From the NCBI GenBank assembly GCA_033297075.1, contig MU858193.1, forward strand, positions 34,446 through 98,445: DNA of 64,000 nucleotides, written 5' to 3'. The position numbers were made by a program, and so were the translations under genes. The stretch comes from Rhypophila decipiens. Lineage: Eukaryota > Ascomycota > Sordariomycetes > Sordariales > Naviculisporaceae. Position 1 is the stretch's first letter, and each line of letters opens with the position of its first letter. Under the pieces are notes generated by a model. The model saw nothing but the letters and a program-made list of their open reading frames with translations, searched no databases and was not told where the DNA came from. Shown in pieces: positions 12,701 through 21,625 of the stretch.

Positions 12701-15700
12701 GCCAAACTTGACCAAGAACTCGACAATCTTGCGGAAGGGCTCTTCGAGAAAGTTGACCTTGATGGAGCCAGCTCGCAGGAATATCGACGAGTCATAGCCA
12801 GGATAAAGCTCAGTCTTGGTCGGGTCAAAAGTCTCGTACCGGAAATCTGCAAGCTCGTCGCCCTGAATGGTGACCAATTGGCGAATGCTCGACGTCTCTG
12901 GCACACCGAGATTCACATCGTCAACCAGGCTAAGATTGCCGAGTTTGGTAGACACGCGCATTGTCCGCCCCAGGAGGAAGACGCCGACGTCAGCATGGTT
13001 GAACGACAGAGTAGCCAGGCGGATGCCGTCGTTATTGAGAATGAGCCTGATACTCTTGAGGTCGACCTTGACTCGGATGGCGCCGCCTTCTTCCTGGTCT
13101 TCTTCGGCTGGCGGTTCGACTTCAATGTTGGTCTCTGATTCATCATCCGTGATTGCCTTCTGTGACTTGTTCGGAACATTGTTATTGTTAGTAAACGTCA
13201 CCAGAATAAAGTCCAGGAGCGTGAGCAGCGTCTTGCGCGTGACGACAAGATTGATGGTGGAGACGGCGACATCGACATTGGTCTCCACACCGTCGTAGAC
13301 AGACATGAACTCGGGCGATTCCTTCTTGACCTTGATGAACTTCACTGCCACAAGATTTGTCTGATGCTGGCGGTCGTCCACGTCACCCGAAGACACGATG
13401 GACTTGAACTCGGCAGGCGGGTTATCGACAAAGTCATCCATGGTGACAGAGCCGAGCGACACCTCGGCCACCATGTCATAGGGCCTCATGTAGAACTCCA
13501 AGTCAAAGCGCGCGGCTACCAGCTCAACAAGCAGTTGGTCGGGACGTTTCCTTTCCGGGTCACTGCGGTAGAGAGACCCTCGGAGCTCATCGACGGTGAA
13601 CTTGAACTCAAATGCTCTCTGCTGCATCTTCAACTGCTGGTTGGCTGACCCATCCTTGGCGTCTTCAAACTTGTCGTCATCATCCGTGAGGTCGTCATCG
13701 TTCAGGATGATTGCCTTTTGTTGCATGGTGAAGGGTAGCAAGGTAGATGGTCTCCTAGACCGGGAAATCCACGAGCGGCTCGAAGCATTACTAGTCAATC
13801 GCGGTCGGCGTGTGGGTTGCGATGATTGGGGCTGGTCTTGACCCAACTTGGGAATTGCCACATCAATGATGCGCATCAGGCTCTTATACTTGGCGTCCGA
13901 GGCTGTGGCATGCAAGATGGGAAGATGGCCAGACACCTTCAACTTGGTCAGGTTGGGAGCTTTGGGCAGGATCGAGGTTTCGACAACGAAGTCGACGTTG
14001 ATCTTGTCAACGACGTGGAGCATCAGCTTGTCATCCTTCTCAACCAGCTGCTTTTTGGTTTCTTCGATCGAAGGACCGATCAGGACCTGGGTCGACGTCA
14101 GCTTGACGATGAATCGGTCATACATCAGAGACTCTAGTTGCTTAAGGTCATCACTGGTGTATGCCTGCTTCTGCTTGGACTGGACCTCCTTCATGGTATC
14201 CTTGTCGACCAGCTCGCTGTTGACGCTGATGTGGCCGGCATCGATGATCAAGCACGTCGACACCTTGCTTGTGATGCTCTCGGGGATAATGATGAGCGGT
14301 GCCTGGAGGTCCAGCTTGGCATTGATCGTCTTGTGCTCTTCGAGGGCGAATTCGAGACCAGCCCGTGTCTGCTCGCGCAAGCCTTCGACCGTTGCGCCTG
14401 CGGATTCCATGAGTGCATTGATGGACTCCATGTGCCGCTCTGGGGGCTTGAAGAAATCCACCACGCCCAGCACCACGTTGGGATTCCACACAATCTCCAG
14501 AGGCTTCAGACTGGCAGTTAGTGCAATATCACCTTGCCCGTCCAAGGGGTTCTGCTCCAGCTGGAACTTGAAGAACGCTTCATCGCTAATGTTCTCGAGT
14601 TCTGCAATCGAGATCCGCCGGTTCTTCTTGGTGTCAGGTGCATCTTTGACACGCACAATTTCCTTGAACAGGCTGTTGGGAGTTGTGCCGTCGTTCACAC
14701 GCAGTCCGCCGAGGCTCAGGTCGGCAAGGAACGACTCGGGTCGCTTGAGCCCCTTGCCTTTCAAGACGTCAAAGTGCAGACTGATGAGGTCCTTGTTGCT
14801 GTTATGAGGGTCCTGTCTGAGGGTGAAACTGCCGGTGCTAAGGGAGGCCTCGATCTGTAGTTGGACCGAATCCTTGGGCACGTCAACTTCGGCCGCGAGC
14901 GCAGCCTTCTCGTCCCAGTCGATGGCATCATAGAGTTCTTTTCTTTGCTCCTCCGTCATCTGTGTGTTCTCGTCGTCCTTTTGCGCTTCCTGTTCTGCCG
15001 GCTTGGAACCCCAAGCCCAAGCTAGCCATCCTTGCTGCTGTTGCTGTGGTTTGGAAACAGGTTTGTTCTTCAGCGCCTCGGCGTTTTCCTTTCTAAGTTG
15101 GTTTCGTGCCAGTGATCGCCAGAAGCGGAGGTCTTCATAGTCGAGTTTCCATTCCAACTTGTTCAGGTCGTCGCTCTCCGGGGGAGTCAACTGCTGGTTC
15201 TGCTTCTTCTTTTTGAACAACTCAATGTACCGTTTCCTGTCGTCACGGCGCTCGCGGAAGTAGTCCCACGACCAGCGTCTGTTTCTCTCGTGGATCTTGC
15301 TGAGGATGGCATCTCCTGCAAACTTGAGCCATGCACGGGGGTCCTCCTTGGCCGTCACTCCTTTGGGCTGGTACTTTTTGTATTCTTGGTGTCGGATGAA
15401 ATAGTGGAAGAGGTCTACCATCATGAGGCCATCGCGGTACTGGTGGTCGTCCAGCACCAAACCAATCTCGTCAAACAAGAGATTGGCCTTGAACTTGGGC
15501 ACATTGACGGCTCCAGTCTTGTCGAGCTCCAACTTGGCCTGGCCAGAAACGGGTTTCAGGATAAACTGGTGGCTGTTGGACATTTCGCCATCGCCCCTGA
15601 CGATCATGGACTTGAAATTGCCCAGCATCTCGTCGTGGGGTGTCATCTCATGGCCAGGAGTCTTGGCTTCCCGGCCGGGCCCCATCAACTTTGTGTCGGT

Positions 15701-16351
15701 GTTCCAGTAGACGGCCAGTGCGCCCAGGGTCGCCAGCTTGTGTATCGTCTTGGATGAGTCCTGGATAAAGGTGGGCTTCCACTCTCCGTTCGTGCTCACT
15801 GCACTGAACTCCTCCAAGGTCACGCCGAGAGCAAAAGGATGTCCCGGGGCGGAGATGGCGTCTTCATACCGGACATGGATGTTCTTGACCGTGACCTGCA
15901 AGTTGTCAACGACCTTGGTGACCAAACTCTGTGTGAAGCTTTGTGTGCGCTTTTCTTCCTCGGAGCTAAGTCCCTCCTGGGATCTCTCTTTGAGCAACTC
16001 GGCCGAGTCGAGTTTCTCCATCTTCACCCGCTGCTTGCGCCGCTCCTCCTCTTCTTCGTTGTACTCGGCCTCTTCTTTGGGCGACGCGAGTAAGAAGACA
16101 TCTTCGATGAAGACCTTGACAGGGGCACCTCGTAAGTTAGACCAAGGAATCGTCAGGGTCAGCTCGCCGAGATGGCCTTCGACGACGTTTATGGGGAGTT
16201 TAAGCTGATCGAGTGCTTCTTTCCGAAGCTCGAGGTTGCGGAGCTTGACGTCTCCCGACCAAATTCCGACTTTGAGCTGCGTGGGGTCGAAGTTCTTGAC
16301 ATACATGCCCAAGAAGCGGTTCAAGATGCCTGCGACGAGTCCCTCAAGCAT
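6722..16351 (-). CDS. vps13: VPS13 bridge-like lipid transfer protein
   Basis: Giant protein of 3209 residues in one uninterrupted exon. VPS13 proteins move phospholipids in bulk between membranes at organelle contact sites and act in Golgi-vacuole sorting, mitochondrial contacts and prospore membrane growth. The start MLEGLVAGILNRFLGMYVKN is the canonical chorein N-terminus (about residues 1-110). It is followed by the extended repeating-groove region, with charged Q/K/E-rich linkers near 430-470. The adaptor-binding VAB region lies at about 2040-2600, with repeated Asn-containing turns such as LLVENATDIPVEL, VILNKTGLDVSI and VIHNQLGEDIQI. Next come the IQIDNQLYGGIFPMIL block near 2690, the ATG2-C-like helical region near 2910 (NPVGLFQNISSGVGAIFYEPY) and a C-terminal PH-like domain from about 3090. 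Length equals fungal orthologues. No frameshift or internal stop is seen, which argues for good sequence quality here. Confidence 0.98.
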   Translation of the reverse strand: MLEGLVAGILNRFLGMYVKNFDPTQLKVGIWSGDVKLRNLELRKEALDQLKLPINVVEGHLGELTLTIPWSNLRGAPVKVFIEDVFLLASPKEEAEYNEEEEERRKQRVKMEKLDSAELLKERSQEGLSSEEEKRTQSFTQSLVTKVVDNLQVTVKNIHVRYEDAISAPGHPFALGVTLEEFSAVSTNGEWKPTFIQDSSKTIHKLATLGALAVYWNTDTKLMGPGREAKTPGHEMTPHDEMLGNFKSMIVRGDGEMSNSHQFILKPVSGQAKLELDKTGAVNVPKFKANLLFDEIGLVLDDHQYRDGLMMVDLFHYFIRHQEYKKYQPKGVTAKEDPRAWLKFAGDAILSKIHERNRRWSWDYFRERRDDRKRYIELFKKKKQNQQLTPPESDDLNKLEWKLDYEDLRFWRSLARNQLRKENAEALKNKPVSKPQQQQQGWLAWAWGSKPAEQEAQKDDENTQMTEEQRKELYDAIDWDEKAALAAEVDVPKDSVQLQIEASLSTGSFTLRQDPHNSNKDLISLHFDVLKGKGLKRPESFLADLSLGGLRVNDGTTPNSLFKEIVRVKDAPDTKKNRRISIAELENISDEAFFKFQLEQNPLDGQGDIALTASLKPLEIVWNPNVVLGVVDFFKPPERHMESINALMESAGATVEGLREQTRAGLEFALEEHKTINAKLDLQAPLIIIPESITSKVSTCLIIDAGHISVNSELVDKDTMKEVQSKQKQAYTSDDLKQLESLMYDRFIVKLTSTQVLIGPSIEETKKQLVEKDDKLMLHVVDKINVDFVVETSILPKAPNLTKLKVSGHLPILHATASDAKYKSLMRIIDVAIPKLGQDQPQSSQPTRRPRLTSNASSRSWISRSRRPSTLLPFTMQQKAIILNDDDLTDDDDKFEDAKDGSANQQLKMQQRAFEFKFTVDELRGSLYRSDPERKRPDQLLVELVAARFDLEFYMRPYDMVAEVSLGSVTMDDFVDNPPAEFKSIVSSGDVDDRQHQTNLVAVKFIKVKKESPEFMSVYDGVETNVDVAVSTINLVVTRKTLLTLLDFILVTFTNNNNVPNKSQKAITDDESETNIEVEPPAEEDQEEGGAIRVKVDLKSIRLILNNDGIRLATLSFNHADVGVFLLGRTMRVSTKLGNLSLVDDVNLGVPETSSIRQLVTIQGDELADFRYETFDPTKTELYPGYDSSIFLRAGSIKVNFLEEPFRKIVEFLVKFGKMQAIFNAARQAAANQANQLQQSQSRIKFDVLIRTPIVVFPRALVPGRPKRDVITAYLGEIYAQNKFAPLDDSEKAEIAMKLSTGIRNIRMTSNFHYSDAREEELELIDHVDLDFAITYAEHKEGVKRPDLEIEGKMTDFNLRITQYQLNALLEMSRTIPAAFTGDPDQSSTEAAERDVDDYTLERARTVSSFASTQDDQLVDMRPELGTHGEAWTKLDLVFKVNTIGLELINAPHDAPVGDLDQASLSRFSLDSTQVKTRMDSNSSLEAELVIQSFTIHDTRPREINKFRQIMTSNNKDVQQFMASVTMSGGEERNIIAMVAIDSPRVIFALDYLFAIQHFVSEGMQVDEPLEDESALATPDDMSDADSAQLALTGRPSESSTRTSITSTAGRTAGQKQADGPKTTIAYRVNIVDAQVILIANPLSTSSEAIVLGTKQVLISQQHAFTFQVSECGMFLCRMDRFDDSRLRIIDDFSILMSMDSSNPSATNIHLEVEPLILRVSLRDILLVMQTITKASELSGNDKTEPQNKASDQKARQLKSASLKQRTASGRGGSTLAARSRAKSTSKSAGGTMVKAQRGGPKAHDVTKRPRHFEALTATIDGIRVVVIGDLHELPILDLNIKSLTASAENWSSNLKANAAISMYTNVYNFAKSAWEPLIEPWDVGFGIAREQDTGLLSVSVTSKGVFNVTVTTATIALASKSFAFLTRDDDVLGKPRGVEAPYRIRNYTGFDVTVTAKRQSSEENSSVRLEDGQEAPWSFEDWEKMRENLLAESGSASNVTVRLEGSNLDAVKGIRINREGEFLYALRPKVKEVTHKLMVEVKLGTDNVKYVTLRSPLLVENATDIPVELGLYDAQSGDLLKIEKIAPGESRPAPVGAAYDKSLLVRPDPGFGYKWSNDTLWWKDLLKRPNRTLVCKGDHLDPFYFQLSARFDRANPMTQNYPFMRLKLSAPLTVENLLPYDFKFRIYDRNIKKDWPNFLRKGGVFPVHQVELSHLVLLNIDMQDTPFKASDFAIINTGSTDDFKKESQLVCKDEAGLPLNLNLHYYRIPNSGGAFKVTILSPYVILNKTGLDVSIRSRGFVQQAKAAAGQSLIDLGDQPKAQPLMFSFGNDDHHRNRVALKTGDSDWSKPQSFDAIGSSSELVLNSSARNAEVHLGINIESGHGKYKMVKVVTLAPRYVIHNQLGEDIQIREPSSSGLLAIKSGALRPLHSLKQGAVKQLSLCYPGVDNQWTAPFNIADLGTTYVKIAKAAGRQPQRLIRIDILMEESTIFLKLSIETKNWPFSMRNESDTEFQFYQANPNMDEDGPEDRSGWRLIRYRLPPRSIMPYSWDFPAAKRKEVCINAYGKERYIKLAEIGNQVPIKFVGTNGQSKIIDIHVTADGPTHTCILSSYKPSKSLYRQHSNAKASSSNQAFEPKEVDTGVTFRAELRLAGIGISLINSQLKELAYVTFRDVELNYNDSPLYQTVRLNVKWIQIDNQLYGGIFPMILYPSVVPKRAQEIEAHPSLHVAISRVKDESYGVEYFKYFTVLLQEMNIELDEDFIYAVLDFSKVPGASWASSDEEDKLCDDNIDIPEPKGQQAGRDIYIELLNLQPMQLNLSFVRTERVNAEDKTSSHNPVMFFFNVMTMAIGNVNEAPIRFNSVMLDNFHGSLPVLLQAVSDNYKNQALSQIHKILGSADFLGNPVGLFQNISSGVGAIFYEPYQGLVTADRPEDFGIGLARGAGTFFKNSVFGVSDSVSKVTGSFAKGLAAATMDKQFQDRRRISRARNRPKHALFGVSTGANSFLTSVASGVGGLARKPLEGAEQEGALGFFKGIGKGVVGLATKPAIGVLDFASNVSEGVRNTTKVFDEGELDRIRLPRYIAADGIVRQFSEREALGQLWLKQVDNGKYFDEAYLAHLELPTEDKVVMVTYARILMIRSRRLQTEWDVPLKDIQTISKERSGLSLTLRGGTSGPFIPIGQESSRGFIYKKIAVAVEEFNRRFRGLE

Positions 16352-17601
16352 CGTGTATTATGTGTCGCCGTAACCCGGGCGGGGGCAATCGAAGGGAGGT
16401 TTATTTTCTAGGAAGAGGTTTGTTCGGAGCACATTTGAAGGTATCGTGGCAGCGTGTGGATATGTATTGTTTGGCAAGATGGGTAGCCAGTCGCTCGTAG
16501 ATGTCGTGTCGTGATCGTAAGAGGGCCCAATTCATGCCAGACCGCTGGGCAGCATCCGCGTCGTCATAGGCTTCGTTGCGTGTCGATCTAATTCGTCAGT
16601 CGTGATTTCGGAAGGGCGGGGATAAATGTCTATTCGGTTTGCCGCCAGACTCGACAGGCGAAAAAAAGAGACGAAAGATATTCAACTTGGCGATAATGGG
16701 GTATCGTGATGAATTGAACAGGCAGAATTATGGTCCAAACACAAGTAGTGACAAGCAAGGTGTTGCCAGGTTTTGTGCACTAGGAAAAAGGAACCACTTG
16801 AGTTTGGGTGGTGGCGCTTGATGACGATGCAAGCCCACGGTTGTTGGTGTTCCACTGGCGCAGTTGGTCCCTTCCCCGGCCACTGGTTGCGAGTGCTGCA
16901 GCAGCTCGGATTTTGGGTGGCTTCAGCTTGCTCGGCAAGAACTCAAGGGCAGTGGGGTCGTGCCTACCTGGTATCGGTGGGGTGTTGAGCTCTACATAAA
17001 AAGTCTCATGGCGCGGGAACTGCTTCGAAAGTTGAGGTGTGAAATCCCATGACAACGCCACAATACCAGATAATATAGCCTTGTAAAGAGCAATTATATA
17101 CCTCTAATCCAGCTTTACATGCTTTATGACATTCCGTTGTGGGGGAGCTGATTTCCTTCTTTGGGACTTCGAGATATATATGGCACGTGTATAATTTAGT
17201 GTACAAAGGCCTATGTTCTTCATTTCAACCCCCATTTCGGCCCAGTTGAACGGGCTTCCTGCACCGCGGGGCACGGATACGAGCGGGCGGGTGGGGTCAT
17301 TGCTCCAAATCCCTTGGCGCCTTCGTTGTGTTGAATTGACAATTACGTCACTCGAGCCTTGAACTGGGAAACAACCCAGCCAAGCACGCCGTCGTGCCTG
17401 CGTCTCACTCGGAATGAAGAAGGTGCTTGTACAAAGACTCCAAGTACGTGGGACAATGGAGTCTTTAATATTCCATCAACTGCAGCTTCTTCCCAGCTTT
17501 ACACTGTCATCAACAGCACCGTGGGATCCCATACACATCACGTATCAGCACTTACCAGTATTGACAACATCAACAATCGCTTCTGCACAACAGCTGTCAC
17601 G
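16352..17601. other. divergent intergenic region between vps13 and the DUF3429 gene
   Basis: About 1.25 kb separating two divergently transcribed genes, so both promoters should lie here. No supported coding exon is seen. An open frame from 17359 runs into the DUF3429 start but has no signal of its own. Confidence 0.5.
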
Positions 17602-18913
17602 ATGATGCGAGGATCGCGACCCCTGCTGAGAGCAGCCCAAGGGCTCTCGATTGCAGCTCGGCCAGCACTTCGTCAGCCACCACTTCAAGTACTACTCCGG
17701 TCAGCCGCAAAACCCCCAACAACATCAACTAGGATCGTCCCTCTACTCTTGCGAGCACAGTTCTCAACCAAGCTACCCCCGAGTCAACGCGATGTCAAGC
17801 TCGAGAAAGAGGTCGCTCAGCAGAAACTGAGCTCCCATCCCGAGCGGGTCACAACCACGTCGTCCATTCCTGGTTATGTGGAAGGGAAGAATGCCCCCAG
17901 TGACCCAGAAATGCCAAAGGGCAGTGAATTGGTGTCGGATCTGGTAAGCCTGTCCCCAACTCTGACACATGTGCTCTGCTAGTCTTTCAAGGTGTTGATC
18001 ACTTTCTTCTTGACAACTTGATCAACGTCTTCTCAGTGTCCATTTCAAGGCCATTTCAAGGTCTTCTCAGTGTTCTCCAGAAGACCAGCTGGCTGACGCA
18101 ATATTCCAGAACACCGTCAAAGAAACGCTCGCTCTGAACAATGTGCCTCGAGAGCCCTACGCCCTCGGCCTCGCCGGGACGCTTCCCTACCTGGCGACAT
18201 CGTGCGGAACAGTATATTTCTCGTGGGTTCTCAACACAGATGCGACGAGCTCCACTCTTCTGAACAACTTTCTGGTCTCCAAGGAGACGGCAACGTACTT
18301 GCTTCAGACGCTCGAGCCAATCCAGGTCGGATACGGCGCGGTTATCATCTCGTTTCTCGGCGCCATACATTGGGGCATGGAATACGCAGAAAAGTCACCG
18401 TTGCGTCAACGAACCAGGTTTCGATATGCGATGGGCGTGGCCGCACCCATGCTAGCGTGGCCAACCATATTCATGCCAGTCGAATGGGCACTGATCACGC
18501 AATTCCTCTCCTTTACCGGCCTCTACCTGGCGGATCTACGCGCCACGACCAGAGGATGGACACCGGGTTGGTACGCTAACTACCGATTCGTGCTGACTGC
18601 CGTCGTCGGCGCCGCCATCTTCCTGAGTCTGGTAGGCCGTGCCAAGGTCGGCCAGGGCCACAACCGTCTTTCCACCGAAGAGCTCAGGGAGCGATTCGGC
18701 CTCGTTGACAAGGATAGTTCACATGACTGGGAGAAGGAGGAAGAGGAAGAAAGACAACGAATCAAGAAGCAAAAGGCAGAGGAGGAGAAAAAGGCAGAGG
18801 AGGAGAAAAAGAATCAGGCCACCAAGAGTGATAACAAGGCGTCCGATGGCGATAAGAAGTCATTGGATGGCGACAAGGAATCTAGCGAGGGCGAGGACAA
18901 GAAGGAGGCTTAG
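17602..18913 (+). CDS. DUF3429 (TMEM69-like) mitochondrial inner-membrane protein
   Basis: Two exons. The first (17602-17943) encodes a basic, Ser/Arg-rich mitochondrial presequence starting MMRGSRPLLRAAQGLS with an AQFSTKLPP region. The intron starts gtaagc at 17944. The acceptor is ambiguous: AG at 18070 or AG at 18088, both of which keep the frame and give CSPEDQLADAIF or LADAIF. The second exon carries the DUF3429 domain: VPREPYALGLAGTLPYLATS, the Gly-rich GYGAVIISFLGAIHWGMEYA helix characteristic of the family, and further hydrophobic helices (about five spans). It ends with a long Glu/Lys-rich hydrophilic tail (EKEEEEERQRIKKQKAEEEKK and onward) to the TAG at 18911-18913. Homologues are annotated as mitochondrial inner membrane proteins; the biochemical role is unknown. 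An open frame continues in phase after the stop (see next entry). Confidence 0.85.
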
Positions 18914-19645
18914 TACGAGGCCCTTGTCCACGTGTTACACGCCATTGATCCAATCGATATCGTCCGCATCATCTTCCTCCTAGATATCCCCAGTCACATC
19001 ATCAACGCCCTTGTTGCTCTCGGCTTCAACATTCTTTCGCCGGCAGCAGAACCGACTGGACAGGCCGACCAGGGCGCTATCCCCACGCCCCGTATCCTCC
19101 TCATCATTTCGTCAATCAAGACCCTCCTTAATCTTCCCATTTTCCAATACGTGGCCTCCATGGCGTCATACCTGCCGTTTACACTCGGGCGGTTCGTGTA
19201 CAGGGTGCTCATCGGCTTCTATGCGTGGGAGGTACTCGTGACTCACCAAGGTGGCCGACCAGACGGGTTTTATGCCAAGTTCGCAGAAGCTTACGGCACA
19301 TACGATCTCATCCTGCAGGCGGCAAACTGGCTTGTGCGTAAATACCCCCTGCCAGACCTGACACAATTGGCTCTTATCGAGGCTCAACGCGAGGCCGAAA
19401 GCGAGGCTCGCATCGAGGAATCTTCGGGATCGGATGAACAGGGTCTCGTCGTTGATATACCAATCGTGGACAGCAGGGAGAAGCAGGAAAATGCCGAATT
19501 CTGGTCCAAAGTTGACAAGTGGTATCTTTTCGCAGGTGACGTGCATGACGTCGATTTGGTCTCGAAGCGCCAGGTTTTCGTCAAGGTTTTCATGTCGTTC
19601 TTGCTCTTCATCGTCTGGGATGTTCATCGTGGACCTAATGCTTAA
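18914..19645 (+). CDS. open frame directly downstream, in the same frame as DUF3429, no early ATG
   Basis: After the DUF3429 TAG the same reading frame stays open for 243 codons to the TAA ending at 19645. The protein looks real. It has hydrophobic helices (IDIVRIIFLLDIPSHIINAL, PRILLIISSIKTLLNLP), an aromatic/hydrophobic block SYLPFTLGRFVYRVLIGFYA, an acidic linker, and a C-terminal hydrophobic helix (VFMSFLLFIVWDVH). The first in-frame ATG is at 19160, which would lose two helices. Three readings are possible: an independent gene whose start is on an unseen upstream exon; a shorter protein from 19160; or a C-terminal extension of DUF3429. An 81-nt stretch (18913-18993, gtacga...cccag) would remove the stop in frame if spliced, though its branch point is weak. 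Family not recognised. Confidence 0.5.
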   Translation, partial: YEALVHVLHAIDPIDIVRIIFLLDIPSHIINALVALGFNILSPAAEPTGQADQGAIPTPRILLIISSIKTLLNLPIFQYVASMASYLPFTLGRFVYRVLIGFYAWEVLVTHQGGRPDGFYAKFAEAYGTYDLILQAANWLVRKYPLPDLTQLALIEAQREAESEARIEESSGSDEQGLVVDIPIVDSREKQENAEFWSKVDKWYLFAGDVHDVDLVSKRQVFVKVFMSFLLFIVWDVHRGPNA

Positions 19646-19967
19646 GGGGTCGTGTATCTGGGCTATAATATTAATGGGAGTTCATCACAGCGTTTTAGGT
19701 TTCTTTTGTGGGCACCGTTATGGTCATCAGCGGTTTTCTTTTTTTTTCTTTTTTCGACGGGTGTTTAGTGCTCTCACTGTGAGTAGTTTATCCATAATTG
19801 AACAATGATTGATTCAGTTTCTGGCCAACGCCTTAACTGACTTCAACGATGGAGTGTGAACTTGCATTGAAGGGGTGTTGTGAATCCCGTATATGCCTCA
19901 TGCAGAACAAGGATATGCCTTCAAATCTCAGTTTGTAGACCTTCTTAGCTTCTCAACTATGTGTATC

Positions 19968-20001
19968 ATTGATCTCTCTCACGCATTCGGGGGACTATTC
20001 C
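19968..20001 (+). repeat. 34-bp direct repeat, left copy
   Basis: Starts ATTGATCTCTCTCACGCATT and ends GGGGGACTATTCC. It matches the copy at 20376-20409 at 32 of 34 positions, the two differences being transitions. The pair brackets the minisatellite. Confidence 0.85.
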
Positions 20002-20023
20002 AATTTGACCTTCCAGACCAAGA

Positions 20024-20299
20024 GGCATTTATTCAAGACAGTCAAGAGCATTTATTCGAGCCAGTTAGGGCATTTACTCTAGTCGGTTAAGCCATTTATT
20101 TCAGCCAGTTAAGGTATTTATTCCAATTCCAGTCAAGACATTTATTCCAGTTAGCTAGAGTATTTATTCCAGCCAGTTAAGAGCATTTATTCGAGCCCGT
20201 TAGGCTATTTATTTTCGTTGGTTAATTTATTCTAGTCAGTTAAGCCATTTATTCCAGTTCATTTAAGCCATTTATAACAGCCATTCAAGGCATCTATTC
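20024..20299 (+). repeat. degenerate minisatellite, about 12-13 units of 22-24 bp
   Basis: Tandem array with rough consensus CATTTATTCCAGCCAGTTAA plus AG or GG. Units begin at about 20024, 20047, 20070 and so on, and differ by substitutions and small indels. It is not protein coding: every unit carries stops. Divergence between units indicates an old array. Confidence 0.85.
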
Positions 20300-20375
20300 T
20301 ACAAGAGCAGTACTAGTATATAAGAAGACTAGCGCCTGTATACGAGAGGACCGGTGTGTGTATATTCGGCGCCTT

Positions 20376-20409
20376 ATTGATCCCTCTCGCGCATTCGGGG
20401 GACTATTCC
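20376..20409 (+). repeat. 34-bp direct repeat, right copy
   Basis: Starts ATTGATCCCTCTCGCGCATT and ends GGGGGACTATTCC. It is the partner of 19968-20001. The two differing positions are C/T and G/A transitions, the type of change left by cytosine deamination or RIP. Confidence 0.85.
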
Positions 20410-21554
20410 TACACATTCACCGGTATTATTCAACATGTATATGATCCATTTTAAACACCATTTCTGGCTCAGATTCCCCTCGGTTCATGTGTTCTAAAGC
20501 CTCTGAGGGAGTAATTCAAGGCTTAAAGTTAGATAAAGTAGGGGTTCTACTCAGATGGACAGACGCATATATATGTGCCTTTTGGGGGCTCTAGATGTCA
20601 CGGACATGCCTTAAATGTCTAGAGGTTAAGGTATTTATTTGGGCTTTCTAAGGACTTTGGATGTTATTAAAGAGGCCCTCAAGACGTTCTTGGAGGTCTC
20701 TGTGCATGGTTCTTGGTGATTGCGTTACCTCTTTCAACGACCTCAAGGGACCTAGATACTTTATTATTTAATGATTTCAGGGTAATAGCAGACAAATCAG
20801 GGTATTCAAGGTTTCTGAAAGGCCATTTGTGTCGTCCCTCAAAGGGCTCTGCATATCATGAAGGAGGTCACCGGGTAGATATGCACACTACTAGTTGACG
20901 TGGTTTCCCTTTTTAAATTTCACATTGCAAGTATCTGATGTGTCAGCCTAATCTGACCCAGACAATTTCTTCACTGTCTCGTCGGTAATACTGTGGTATT
21001 GGATTATCTTGATGCCATCCATGGATCTCTGTCTAGACCGTATTCTTTGTAACGCTTAGGGATTTCAAGGACTTGTCGAATACTCCAGCCTGATATTGCA
21101 ACCTCCTCTACTTGTGTTCACCGAGGATGGCATGTTTACCTGTACTGCAGTGCTTTTTATCCAGGTTTTCAAGGTATGCTCAAGGTCCTTGTTTTCTCCT
21201 TACCTCGTGCCCGGAATTAGAGACGTATAATTAACTGTTCGGCCCCTGTCCAGATATCATTTCACAGACCTCGATGGTGTGTTCGAGCAAATAACCTCAA
21301 GAGCTCTCTCCGAAAGCTGTCCCATTTTGCCCGAATTTGCCGGCTGATACATCGGGTCGTTACAAGTTGACACGAGCAAATGCGGTATTCCGTGCCAACA
21401 TCAAAGCTTCTTTCATTTTTATGGATAAAAGGGAATGTGATTGGCTGTGAACGAGACTTCCCCGGCCCGGCTCGGTCCATAGCCAATATCCACAACGAGG
21501 GCGCACAAATCCACAACATAAGCCATTAACATGACGTGTTCGTTCAACACATAA

Positions 21555-21625
21555 GCGTCAGTGGTTTAGTGGTAAAATCCATCGTTGCCATCGATGGGCC
21601 CCGCGTTCGATTCGCGGCTGACGCA
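21555..21625 (+). tRNA. tRNA-Gly (anticodon GCC)
   Basis: 71-nt cloverleaf without intron. The acceptor stem GCGTCAG pairs with CTGACGC, discriminator A at 21625. The D arm carries the A box GTGGTTTAGTGGTAAAAT. The anticodon stem CATCG/CGATG closes a loop TTGCCAT with anticodon GCC. The T arm CCGCG-TTCGATT-CGCGG carries the B box GTTCGATTC. All stems pair. It stands alone in the gene-poor region, so selection on it shows the block is not wholly dead. Confidence 0.97.

Larger units (their letters stand above)
19646..21554. other. gene-poor AT-rich region with degenerate repeats
   Basis: About 1.9 kb without a supported gene. It contains the minisatellite and its flanking repeats described separately. 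The rest shows frequent stops in all frames and T-rich tracts (for example 19736-19756). Confidence 0.6.

Noticed and set aside
20024..20299. CRISPR-like appearance of the repeat array
   Set aside because: The host is a fungus, units are contiguous with no unique spacers, and they are degenerate. It is a minisatellite.
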